Origin: Clavaria fumosa
Taxonomy: Eukaryota; Basidiomycota; Agaricomycetes; Agaricales; Clavariaceae
Direction: 5' to 3'
Assembly (NCBI GenBank): GCA_951802425.1
Contig: OX637805.1
Span: forward strand, 1,302,001-1,366,000
Length of the DNA stretch: 64,000 nucleotides
Part shown: piece after piece, positions 22,290 to 32,009 of the stretch
How positions within the stretch are numbered: the first letter of the stretch is position 1
Layout of the letters: each line of letters begins with the position of its first letter
Notes under the pieces: generated by a model
The model's input: only the letters and a program-made list of their open reading frames with translations
Databases searched by the model: none
What the model was told of the DNA's origin: nothing
Made by a program: the position numbers and the translations under genes

Positions 22290-23892
22290 TACTAGGCCAT
22301 GCACAGTAGTACGGGAGATAAAGACTTAAACTATTGCCGCCTTTTGGCATGATTGCAGCGTGACCACGATCAGCAGGGGAATCGATGCTCGCATCGCTGC
22401 CTTGTTGGGCAAGCTTCTTTTGCAGACGAGGCTTGTTCACTCCTTGGTCTATGGGCTTCATAATTTGTTTGCCTTGCTTGCTAGATGGCATGCGGGGTTT
22501 GACAGGGCGGCGAATCACAGTTACAGAAAGTGCAGAGTCGGAGTCACTGGCAGAGTCGTCGCTGTCTTCTGAGACAGGAGAGACGAGCTAAAATGATCAG
22601 ATTCAGTATAGATAATATAATAATGACATATGGCAAGCACACCATATTCTTTCTTGCTGGATTGCGCTTATCTGGGTTTGCCTTCGCAAGTTGGATGTTT
22701 GCGGCTTTGCGATCAAACTTGGGCGAAGGGGGAAAGTCGGGTCGAGTCGAAAGCGCTGCTTCATCGTCCATCTTCTCCGCTACCTCAACAGCATGCCTCT
22801 TCCTGGACTTCTGCTTCCTGAGCCATGCGGTGTTCAAGCCAGAGGCGACTGTGGTGCCAACTCTGTTATCGTTGATCAATGCATGTTGTCCATATTAGGA
22901 CAAATATCGCACCCGTCCTGAGCCCCACTGGCACTGGCAGCGACTCCCCTCTTGGCTTTGATCTTGTGTTTCTTCTCGACAATTTCATCTCGCAGCTTGG
23001 ACCGCACTTTCTTTTTCTTCTAGGTGTAACTGTGAGTTCATAGACTTGCATATTTTATGAACCAGACTGACCTCGCCACGCTTCTTCCCTGGATTCATAT
23101 TAGCGTTATCGGTCTCCAACTCCTCACCACCATCGTTTGTCACCGCTTCGTCTCGCAGCTGGGTCTGCGACTTCTTGTTATTCTGGACATAACAGTGAGT
23201 TTCTAGTGTGTACTTCATAAGCCAAAACTGACCTTGACACGGAGTTTCTTCACAGACTCTAGCTCTTCACCATCGCTATTCACGTCATCACCATCCTCCG
23301 TGCTACTGTTCCCATTGCTAGCACCGACTTTCATATCTGATTGTCGCCTAATGCGGCATCGCTGCTCCTGCACTTCAACAAATGATTCGTCTGCCTCAAC
23401 CTCTGCAAGCTCCTCCTTCGCGGCTTCAGCCTCAGTGGCCTTCCTTCTTTTTTTGACTTCCTTAGCTTCTTTGGCTGCCTTAGTCTCTGCCGCCTTTACT
23501 GCCTGTGCACGTATCCCAACAGGATCTTCATTTCGTCCATGGCGCTTCGGCAACTGTGAGCGTGGGGGTGGATTGTTATTTTGCCTTGTCTGGATCAACA
23601 ACAGTTTATCAAGCAACAACGGCTTTAATTACAGACTTCGAACCTTTTTTCCAGGTATGTCCTCTGTATCGGTAAAGTCACATCCCCTTTTTTTGACCCT
23701 TGCTTCATTAGCGAGCAGCGAAGTATCTGGCGGTGTACCGGCACTAGGAGGTGCACCTTTAGGTGCAGCAGGTGCCTTCTTCGAGCTGCCCTTTCGAGGC
23801 ATATTGATTGGGTGTTGAGTGAATGGAGGTCAAGTGGAAAGAGGTTGGACAAACAAATACGGTGGATCAAGATTTGTAAGTCCGTCACAAAT

Positions 23893-24193
23893 GCGACTCC
23901 ACATTGTACACTTACGCTCCATGAACTATGCCCCTCATATGCGCCTTTCTATAATGTTTCTAGACTACCGTTGCCCTGTTAAAAGCTGCCCAAAAGAATG
24001 CAAATCCGCTTGTGGTCTCACTCAACATGACAATGCCTTTCACCACCAACCGCCTTCCGCATCTTCCCGATGCAGTCAATTGAACACGACTACTCAAAGG
24101 TGGACGCATCCTCATCTCACAGGTGAGCAATCTTTTTATTTGGATGGCTCTTTGACTAATGAGGTGCTCAGCTCGTACATGTGATAAGGATGG
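23893..24193 (+). pseudogene. Plavaka-type transposase, 5' part (C2H2-like finger)
   Basis: This is the N-terminal piece of a Plavaka-family DNA transposase. It encodes CPVKSCPKECKSACGLTQH...H, a C2H2-type finger as found at the start of this family. An intron (GTGAGC...CTCAG, about 24122-24170) follows, and then ARTCDKDG. The reading frame is cut at 24193 by retroelement A and continues at 53521 with CYISPTTPPPP; one codon is shared across the junction. The likely start is the ATG at 23893 or 23913. The promoter would be shared with the divergent gene starting at 23802. Confidence 0.75.
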
Positions 24194-24559
24194 TGTTACA
24201 CTTTCACCATCTCACCCCCCCTTTTTCCACTCTTCACACCATGCACACACCCTTCCCCCCACCTTCCACTCTTCACACCATGCACACGCCCTTCCCCCCA
24301 CCTATCACATGCCGCATGCCTTCCCCCCTTCTACCATATCACTATGACTCATACTGCGCCTCACTGTCTACATGTGCCAGTTCCTTTTCATTGTGTGACT
24401 CATTGTGACTCATGTCTTTGTATGTATATAAAGTAGCTACATGAGTAACAACCCCTCCTTAGGTTCTTACTCCTTATCACATATTCTTTTCGCTCCCGTT
24501 CGACCGACTTTTACCTAAGCCCCTCGAACAACCAGGAGTCGGCTCGACTGTTGTTGACA
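24194..24559 (+). repeat. 5' LTR of element A
   Basis: 366 bp, TGTTACACTTT...TGTTGACA. It contains two tandem CACACCATGCACAC units, and TATATAAA at 24425-24432 about 35 bases before AGGTTCTTACT (24461), the inferred RNA start. It differs from the 3' LTR at 12 positions by my count, 10 of them CpG-type. Confidence 0.9.
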
Positions 24560-24570
24560 AGTAACAACCT
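24560..24570 (+). other. Self-priming primer-binding site of element A
   Basis: AGTAACAACCT directly after the 5' LTR is the exact complement of AGGTTGTTACT in the 3' LTR (53417-53427); the 5' LTR copy (24461-24471) has one mismatch. No tRNA 3'-end CCA complement (TGG start) is present. This fits self-priming from the 5' end of the element's own RNA, as established for Tf1. Confidence 0.65.
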
Positions 24571-24968
24571 CTCCCCCGCCTACCTCCTCACGGACCTAGG
24601 CACCCACCTTCGCCCAGACCGAAGCAAGGTCTGCGTATTCCGAGAAGAAAGAACTGGCATGCTACTGGACAGCATTTGAACGGCACGAAAGGCACAGAGC
24701 CTTAACAGGATTTGACAAAGACACAGATTTCGAGCAATTGACACCACCAAACACACCACAGAGCAGAACCTATGAGCGGTTCCTGTACCCGAGACACTCC
24801 GAAGCCGCACAATTGGCACCGTGCTATCACTTTGCTACCCAACGACTTTGTTTACCGATAGACCCAAGTACAAACAATCCCGCGTCAATTGTGCACTGAC
24901 CAGAGTGGCGAATATTCCGTACCAGACTAGTAGCCCTGCTCTCTGAAGTGGCCGCCAAAGAAGCATTT

Positions 24969-26525
24969 TGTCAGGACCCATTCATTTTTCCTTGCCCAAG
25001 CCGACTTCACCCACATCCACGAGCTTCCCAACAACCCTCTACAACCTCGCAAGTCCCTCTACACACTTCCAGGACCCGCTGTCTCCTTCCAGAAGCCTCT
25101 CCAACCTCCCCCATGCTCACACGACACTCGCGACCACCATGCTGTACTCGCGACGCTTCCTACTACTTCACCCTACGTGCATACTTCACCCGGACCCACC
25201 AATCCTACGCGCGACACACCGATACGCTTCTACTTCCACCAGCACGTGACTTGCTGTGCGGCACCCCCGGCGCTACCACTACCAGTGCCAATACGTTACC
25301 AGTGTTACAACCATTACTTGCATTACCAGCGTTACCCACATGACTACCCGCCCATAGGTCACCTGCATCACTAGCGTCACCCACGTGATCGCTCTTATGA
25401 TCTCGCGACCTTAACACTCAAACGCGCCACCAACGGTCAGCTGTATGAACACTTCAAATATGTGTCCCTTCTTCTCCTCAGTCGTCTATAATTACATTAC
25501 TTATGATCCGAGAATCCCTCTGTAGTTATAGTGATGTATACACTTATTTAACTAGGTCGTGACCCATGACAGGTCATCTTCGCAACCTTACCTATGCATA
25601 CCTAACCCCTTGCGACCTTAGTAGAACACGCGCCTAGTCACTTTACGACTAAACATACCCCATACTACTATAGTCTTGTTGCCTGGTGACCTCTGTACTT
25701 TCCCTTTTTCATTATACTCTCTGTACGTACGTATATAAGGTCTTGCATGTACTTATGATACTCTAGACTTGATATTGACGCACATTGGTTTAAGCTTGAG
25801 GCTAGTACACCCTTTGAGCTTGGAACCATCGTGATTTATAGGTCTTGTCTCTCTTGGTGACCACAAGATCGCCAAGACACACTCTACTCTGTTCTAACTC
25901 ACCCTCTGCACTCCTACAACTTGCGCAATCTAAGTATTCTCTATTATTCGTCTTGGCACTGATCTTGGAACCCTACAGGTTCACCCGTCGGTTGGCAAAG
26001 TCATTGCCTTCACTGACACATTTCTCAACACCGTCGCGACCACCGCGATCCTTCCAACATTCTCTATTTCTTTCACCTTGTCTTTTTCCTTCTCTACGCT
26101 TCGTCGGTCGACCTTGCGACCTTCTCAGCGTTATCACTTTCTCCCACCTTGTCTATTCCTTTCTTCACGCTTCATCGGTCGATCTCGCGACATTCTCAGC
26201 ATTACCAGTTTCCCCCACCTCGTCTATTCTCTCCTTCACGCTTCGTCGGTCAACTTCGCGACCCTCTCAGCGTTACCCATCTCCCTCTCCTCATCAATTT
26301 CCTGCTCTACACTTTGTCTACTGACTTCGTGACCTCCCCAATGACGTCTTCCTCTTCTATACTTGTCTTTCTTCACTCTTACATCTTCTCAGACGTCTTC
26401 GCGACCTTCCGGGACTGAGCATTCTCGACTGTGCTCAACAGTTGATTGGTCTTAGCAAGTTTCCAGCATAGGTCACCAACAAGTCAATCTCCGGCACTAC
26501 TATCAAGACGGGACAGGCCCTAACA
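24969..26525 (+). mobile_element. Solo LTR D1, 1.56 kb, TSD CATTT
   Basis: Starts TGTCAGGACCC and ends GGCCCTAACA. CATTT occurs at 24964-24968 and again at 26526-26530. It has a TATA-like TATATAAGG near 25733, and about four tandem copies of a roughly 70-bp unit (CTTCGTCGGTCGACC...GCGACCTTCTCAGCGTTA) at 26080-26340. Homologous to the sequence at 59303-60703. No internal region. Confidence 0.85.
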
Positions 26526-26799
26526 CATTTGAACAAGAATCCTTGGATTTTCTAGCAGGAGAAGAAGTTCTCTTTGACAACAAAACCAATTACTATAGCA
26601 CCCTCGAGGAACTCGAAGACAATACCCATACGTCTGTTGCAACACAGACCGACGACCTTTCCCCCAAACACCAGTAGTACTGACTCAAATAATTAACTAG
26701 ACACAGCAGTTAGGTATAATTCATAGTGTACTCTTTGCAGCTACAGCTGAACAAGGAATCCTTATGGTCAGTCAACTTGTCTAGTTAACTTGTCAAAGG

Positions 26800-27890
26800 T
26801 AGTACATGGGGGACTAGTATACTAGATACAGCTGATAGCTGTGGATCTAGTGAACTAGTTACAGCTACTAGGTGTGGACCTGGTGGACTAGTTGCAGGTA
26901 CTGGCTATGGGTCTAGTGAACTAGTTACAGCTGCTAGCTGTGGGTCCAGTGGACTAGTTACAGCTACCAGTTGTGGATCTAGTGGACTAGGTGCAGTAAG
27001 TAGGTGTAGGTCTAGTGGACTAGTTGCAGCTACTAGCTGTGGGCCTAGTGGACTAGTTGCAGCTACTAGCTGTAAATGTAGTGAACTAGTTACAGCTATT
27101 AGTTGTAGATGTAGTGAACTAGTTGCAGCTAGTAGGTGTAGGTCTAGTAGACTAGTTGCAGCTATTAGCTGTAGATGTAGTGAACTAGTTACAGCTAGTA
27201 GCTGTGGGTCTAGTGGACTAGTTGCAGCTACTAGCTGTAGATGTAGTGAACTAGTTACAGCTATTGGTTGTAGATGTAGTGAACTAGTTGCAGCTAGTAG
27301 GTGTAGTGTCATGACCCATACAGGATGGGAGAGTGACACTACATGTGCTATATAAGGACCAACTGGCATACTCAATCTGGATTGAGTATTGCAGCCTTTT
27401 GGCTGAGTGGTCTTAAGCACCAGTAGTTGGCCTGGTGTGGCTGTCCTCACATGTAGGTCTAGTAGACTAGTTGCAGCTAGTTGCTGTAGATCTAGTGAAC
27501 TAGTTACAGCTATTAGCTTTAGATGTAATGAACTAGTTGCAGCTAGTTATTGTGGACCTAGTGGACTAGTGGCAGCTACCAGCTGTGGGTCTAGTGGACT
27601 AGTTACAGTCATTACCTGTGGATCTAGTGAACTAGTTGCAGCTAGTTGCTGTAGATCTAGTGAACTAGTTACAGCTATTAGTTGTAGATGTAGTGAACTA
27701 GTTGCAGCTAGTAGCTGTGGACCTAGTGGACTAGTTGCAGCTACTAGCTGTGGGTCTAGTCAGCTACTAGCTGTAGATCTGGTGAATTAGTTACAGCTAC
27801 TAGCTGTGGATTTAGTGGACTAGTTGCAGCTAGTTGCTGTGGGTCTGGTAGACTAGTTACAGCTATTAGCTGTGGATCTAGTCAGTTAAT
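26800..27890. repeat. 33-bp satellite, left arm of F
   Basis: Units GGACTAGTTGCAGCTACTAG plus CTGTGGGTCTAGT, 33 bp, about 30 copies. Each contains the palindromes ACTAGT and CAGCTAnTAGCTG. As 33 is divisible by three, long spurious ORFs arise on both strands. The array is cut at 27307-27451 by a small LTR. Confidence 0.9.
27307..27451 (+). mobile_element. Very small solo LTR, 145 bp, TSD TGTAG
   Basis: Starts TGTCATGACCC, ends CTGTCCTCACA, with TGTAG at 27302-27306 and again at 27452-27456. A TATA-like CTATATAAGG lies at about 27348. The right arm of F lacks it, so it inserted after the palindrome formed. Its short size suggests a TRIM-like or other small LTR family. Confidence 0.75.
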
Positions 27891-28073
27891 GATGTAGATT
27901 CCTTGCAATAAATCATTGTAATTACAATAGGTGGCCATTGCAAGAATGACTGAACAAACAATAGCAAACAAAATATGCTAAAAATTAAAACAAAAACTCG
28001 AAATTGAGCAGCCCTGTGCCTGGTCCCTCAGGTACAGGTTACCAACCAGGCATAGCTGCTTTTGGTAAGCTGC

Positions 28074-28680
28074 TATGACCATGGGAAATTTTTTGCATGA
28101 CTTGCAAAATATGACTTTTTATACACCAAAAGATCGGCAAAAATCAGGAGATTCCAGATCCGGACACCCCACATTTGTATCTGCCATGGTTCAGTGTCAA
28201 TTTGCAAAATCCACAGAAAATATTCATTTTTCTACAATTCTGCAGTACTCTGGCTTGAAAATGGATAGGAGAGGATACACACACCTACACCCACTACCTG
28301 TTAACATATGGGGAGGGTGTGGATTAGTTTCACAACTCACCCACCATCTCTGTCACCTCCCTGGAATCCATTACTAGGAATTAGGGTGTTATTGGCCTGG
28401 GAGCATGGCTATTTGTTATATTGCAAATTACAACCATCGGACTACACCTTATGACATCTAATACAATCATCCAAAAGCCCATAATATTTGGTGCAGAACT
28501 ACAGATTCCCCATGTCTATTTTCCCAAAATTCTCAAAATCTCTCCCCAGATAGCCTCCTTTATCAAATCACATATTCCTGTTAGCAAGTAGCTGACAATG
28601 TATACATGAAGACATCTTTAAAGTTTGGTGAAGTTAGGCCAAGTTCTCAGGAAGATAGCTCAGAATGTGTCTTTTGGAGG
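28074..28680. repeat. 600-bp arm unit of F, outer left copy
   Basis: Runs from about CATGGGAAATTTTTTGCATGAC to CAGAATGTGTCTTTTGGAG. It is matched almost exactly by 36950-37560 on the other strand and, more distantly, by 29430-30015. A 100-codon open frame (28075-28377) recurs only because the copies are near-identical; its diverged paralogue keeps no frame. Confidence 0.75.
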
Positions 28681-28779
28681 ACAGTCTAAAGGGGGTAGGT
28701 CGCACGAGCCCGGCTGTGTAACCTATCACGTAAATAGGGCCAAATGAAAGTACAGCCGGCTGTATTTGACTGTTTTCCC

Positions 28780-29425
28780 CACACCATATTGGGCATGTAT
28801 AGTGTACACCCCACCATATCTTGGGCTCTAATATGGTAGGCTCCACACCATATGGCCATGTATAGTGTAAACCTCACCATATCTTCAGCTCTAATATGGT
28901 AGGCTCCACACCATATCAACTCAAAGGTGGAAATATGGTAGGCTCCACACCATTTTGACTCAAGGCACAAATATGGTGGGCTCTACACCATATCAACTCA
29001 AGGTGGAAATATGGTGGGCTCTACACCATTTTGACTTAATGGAAATATGGTAGGCTCCACACCATATGACCATGTATAGTGTACACTCCACCATATCTTC
29101 AGCTCTAATATGGTAGGCTCCACACCATTTCAACTCAAGGTAAAAATATGGTGGGCTCTACACCATTTTGACTTAATGGAAATATGGTAGGCTCCACACC
29201 ATATGACCATGTATAGTGTACACTCCACCATATCTTCAGCTCTAATATGGTAGGCTCCACACCATTTCAACTCAAGGTAAAAATATGGTGGGCTCTACAC
29301 CATATCAACTCAAGGTGGAAATATGGTAGGCTCCACACCATTTTGACTCAAGGCACAAATATGGTGGGCTCTACACCATATCAACTCAGGGTGGAAATAT
29401 GGTGGGCTCTACACCATTTTGACTC
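28780..29425. repeat. ATATGGT(A/G)GGCTC(C/T)ACACC repeat, left arm of F
   Basis: At least 20 occurrences of ATATGGTGGGCTCTACACCA-type units alternating with CAACTCAAGG or TTTGACTTAA linkers. The right arm has the same repeat but only about 250 bp (36545-36800), so the array has expanded or contracted since the palindrome formed. Near-palindromic CCATAT/ATATGG cores are frequent. Confidence 0.85.
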
Positions 29426-30049
29426 AACTTTTTTGCATGGCTTACAAACTAGACAAATTATATATCAAAAAATCGCTAAAATTCAGCAGATTCTGATTCT
29501 GGAAACTATATGTCTGTACCTCCTTTCGTTCAGCTGCAATTTGCAAAATACACAAAATATATTCATTTGTCCTCAGTTCTGCAGTACCCTGGCTTGAAAA
29601 TGGATTAGATAACTGGAGGACCCACATACTACCTGTGGGTATATGGCAAGGGTGTGGATTAGTTTTAACTACCCACCCACCATCTCAATCCCCTCTCTGG
29701 AATACATTAATAGGAATCAGGGTATTATTGTCCTGGGAGAGTGACCATTGGTTGGATTGAAAATTCCAGCCATCAGATTACAGCTTATGACATCTAATAC
29801 AGTCATGCAAAGGCCCATAATATTTGGTGCAGATCTACAGATTCCCCACGTCTATTTTCCCAAAATTCTCAAAATCTCTCCCCAGATAGCCCCCTTTGTC
29901 AAATCACATATTCCTGCAGTCACATAGCTGACAATGTATACATAAAGACATGTGCAAAGTTTGGTGAAGTTAGGAAAAGTTCTCAGGAAGATAGCTCAGA
30001 ATGTGTCTTTTGGAGTGTAAGGCAAGGTAATGCCTTGTCTTTGCCTTCA

Positions 30050-30354
30050 TGTCAGGATCGCTTACATAAGCAGGTTGGAAAGGCCAAGAAAGGATCGCAA
30101 AAGAGTTGCAGGAAGTTTGCGGACGAGTCACGTGACCCGAATGGGTGGTGGCTTACATAATGGGAAAATCACGTGACCCGGGCCTGGACGCATCACGTGA
30201 CGCACGGGGTCCGAGCATGGGAACGCCGGCAACTCCCGAACCACTCGCTATATATACTACATCGCTTTCTTACTTGTACCCTTTTCCCCTTATGTTAGTA
30301 TCGTCATCATCGACCTTACGTTAAGTTGTGTGAACCGTGAGACTAAGTCTGACA
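30050..30354 (+). repeat. 5' LTR of element B
   Basis: 305 bp, TGTCAGGATCG...GTCTGACA. It contains repeated TCACGTGAC boxes (E-box-like CACGTG) at about 30126, 30168 and 30192, then TATATATA at 30249-30256, then ATGTTAGTAT (30292-30301), which is complementary to the primer-binding site and therefore the inferred RNA start. Confidence 0.92.
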
Positions 30355-30356
30355 CA

Positions 30357-30366
30357 ATACTAACAT
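30357..30366 (+). other. Self-priming primer-binding site of element B
   Basis: ATACTAACAT, two bases after the LTR, is the exact complement of ATGTTAGTAT inside the LTR about 40 bases past the TATA box. The same pairing is kept in the inverted relative at 63587-63596. Confidence 0.7.
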
Positions 30367-31004
30367 CAACCCCTGTCTGCCCTAGCCCCGTGTCCTAACC
30401 CGGCTAGCCTGGACCCCTATCTCAAACTGTCACACTCTGTGACAGCTTATCCCCCTCATCCTCTTTCTCTTTACCCTGCCCACGGTGTGCAACACAACCG
30501 TGTGAAATTTTTACTGTGTGTAGATACACGTGACCAGACCCAGAGGAAGTCTACTGTGACCCTCCCCAAGAGACACCGAGTGCCAAAGGCCCGGAACTTT
30601 GCTTTACAGCTACGTACCAGTGAATCGTGTAGTGTACAGGGCACGGAAAGGCCCTATACATAGTTTTTCTGTAGTTTCCTGGTCCAGTGGACAGGGCCCT
30701 TGCTCTGTGACCATTGTCAGAAGGGCACACGGGCAACTCACTAGGAGTTGTGGAGTGACCACCTGGGACACCATTTGGGCCCCACGCTAGCAACAAGTTT
30801 TATAGAATAAGAGTTCTATAAGTACCTAGATACATAGAGAGCAGCCTGAGAGGACAGGACTGCTAAGAGATCGAAGAAATCCTGAGTGCCCAAGGCCCGG
30901 AATTCTATTTACAGCGTCTGCGTCCGAGACCGGGTCGAGCCCAGCTCCCCCCCAATTCCCCTGTTACCGACGTCCCCGAAACCCCATCACCACCACCAGG
31001 GTCT

Positions 31005-32009
31005 GTGATGGCTGACCACGTCGCCCCGCCTGAAGTCCATGCCACGAGGCTGGATTTAGTCGTCGCCCCATTCGATGGGCAAAAAAGAAATTTCCGTACA
31101 TTCCTCCGGTCGCTCCGCCTCCTGTTTATGGCGAATCCGATAATCTATGCCACGGACCTGGCAAAGGTCCTCTACACCCTCAGCAAAATTACTGGCGAGG
31201 GGTTTGCCGCAGAATGGGCAAATGTGAAGGGAGAGGAAATCCTGGGTAACAACGAGGTTGGAACCTGGGCAGAATTTGTGGAAGAGATGAAGCGAGCGTT
31301 CGATGACCCGAACGACCATGCGACTGCCCTCGCAGATATTGCGAAGTTGAAACAAGGTGTCATGACGGCACCTGAGTTCTTCGCAAAGTTCGAAACAATG
31401 TTCCGAAGAGCGGGGATGACAGAAGTGGCCAATTCGGACATCCTGGTCCATTGGCTGGAGTCAAATCTGAGCAGGAGGCTAGTGGGAAAGGTCTATGGTG
31501 TTTCGCCAATGCCAGAGACCTACGTGCAGTGGAAGGCACTTGCCGAAAAGCTAGACGCTCAGCAGCATTGCCTCGACAGAGTCATCACACAACAGAACTC
31601 TGTGCGTCCTGCTCTGCCTGCAACCAGCCGCCCCCTCCCTCAACAAACCCGCTTCGCCCCAGCCCCCCGTCCCTTCCTGGCCCAGCCTCTGGCCCGCACC
31701 CCTGCCCCTCCCACCATGCCGCGTCCCACCAATGCCAGTGATGCCATGGTGGTGGATCGTGCCCGTGCCCCTGGAGTGTTGCGCACCTGCTTCCGATGTG
31801 GCCAAGCTGGTCACATGGTGAGAGATTGCCAGCTCCAGGACACACGTCCGCAGATCCCGAGGCCGCAGATCCGCGCCGTGGAAAGCCAGGCACGTAGTGC
31901 AGAGGACTATGAGAACGAGATTGCACTGCTCCGAGACCGCCTGGATTTGCTCGAGAGAGAGAAGAGGGCTCCTGTTGAAGAGCCGGATTTTGGAGACGAG
32001 GCCCAGTGA
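31005..32009 (+). CDS. gag: Gag of element B
   Basis: A 334-residue capsid/nucleocapsid protein of a Ty3/gypsy element. The helical capsid domain spans about residues 15-190 (FDGQKRNFRTFLRSLRLLF; AEFVEEMKRAFDD). A Pro-rich linker follows, then one CCHC zinc knuckle (CFRCGQAGHMVRDC, about residues 263-276). The C-terminus is a short coiled-coil-like stretch ending DFGDEAQ. The ATG at 31005 opens the frame after a 650-base leader. It assembles the cytoplasmic virus-like particle that packages the element RNA (family knowledge). It overlaps pol, which is in the -1 frame. Confidence 0.92.
   Translation: MMADHVAPPEVHATRLDLVVAPFDGQKRNFRTFLRSLRLLFMANPIIYATDLAKVLYTLSKITGEGFAAEWANVKGEEILGNNEVGTWAEFVEEMKRAFDDPNDHATALADIAKLKQGVMTAPEFFAKFETMFRRAGMTEVANSDILVHWLESNLSRRLVGKVYGVSPMPETYVQWKALAEKLDAQQHCLDRVITQQNSVRPALPATSRPLPQQTRFAPAPRPFLAQPLARTPAPPTMPRPTNASDAMVVDRARAPGVLRTCFRCGQAGHMVRDCQLQDTRPQIPRPQIRAVESQARSAEDYENEIALLRDRLDLLEREKRAPVEEPDFGDEAQ
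31985..31991 (+). other. Candidate -1 frameshift site G GAT TTT (element B)
   Basis: The gag frame reads CCG GAT TTT GGA, giving the heptamer G GAT TTT. It ends 15 bases before the gag stop (TGA 32007) and lies inside the 31-base gag/pol overlap. The same heptamer with the same 15-base distance occurs in element A. GGAUUUU is a known slippery sequence in some plant RNA viruses. Downstream structure was not evaluated. Confidence 0.55.

Larger units (their letters stand above)
14799..23802 (-). pseudogene. Uncharacterised agaricomycete gene (Lys/Glu-rich N-terminus, helical C-terminus) split by a 6-kb insertion
   Basis: The gene reads leftwards from ATG 23802. Exon 1 encodes MPRKGSSKKAPAAPKG and ends at a donor near 23640. 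Exon 2 (about 23583-23234) encodes NNPPPRSQLPKRHGRNEDP and then a long A/E/K coiled-coil-like stretch. Further exons at about 23160-22620 and 22560-22300 are charged and Ser-rich. The folded part is at 21720-21460 (ATLFNALYAFEEPFDHFV, FENVWPHL) and 21440-21030 (GPPRGLFVLILTAV). It resumes beyond the insertion at 15019-14799 (MADWWNTILEYYDTVL). This order matches a family of uncharacterised mushroom proteins, but I know no activity. Element G (15029-21000) and a MITE (21756-22289) sit between its exons, probably in introns. The 6-kb insertion makes expression doubtful. Exact exon borders are inferred. Confidence 0.5.

Noticed and set aside
27390..27430. tRNA-Ser-like or U2-like words (CTTTTGGCTGAGTGGT) in the small LTR
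   Set aside because: Only a short A-box-like match; no B box, no acceptor pairing, and the segment has LTR ends with a TSD.
26905..27790. ORFs of 127-181 codons in the 33-bp satellite
   Set aside because: The period is a multiple of three, which produces repetitive frames on both strands; no motif or start context supports a gene.
28075..28377. 100-codon ORF repeated identically at 37252-37554
   Set aside because: Identity follows from the palindrome; the diverged paralogous unit (29430-30015) does not keep the frame, so there is no sign of coding selection.
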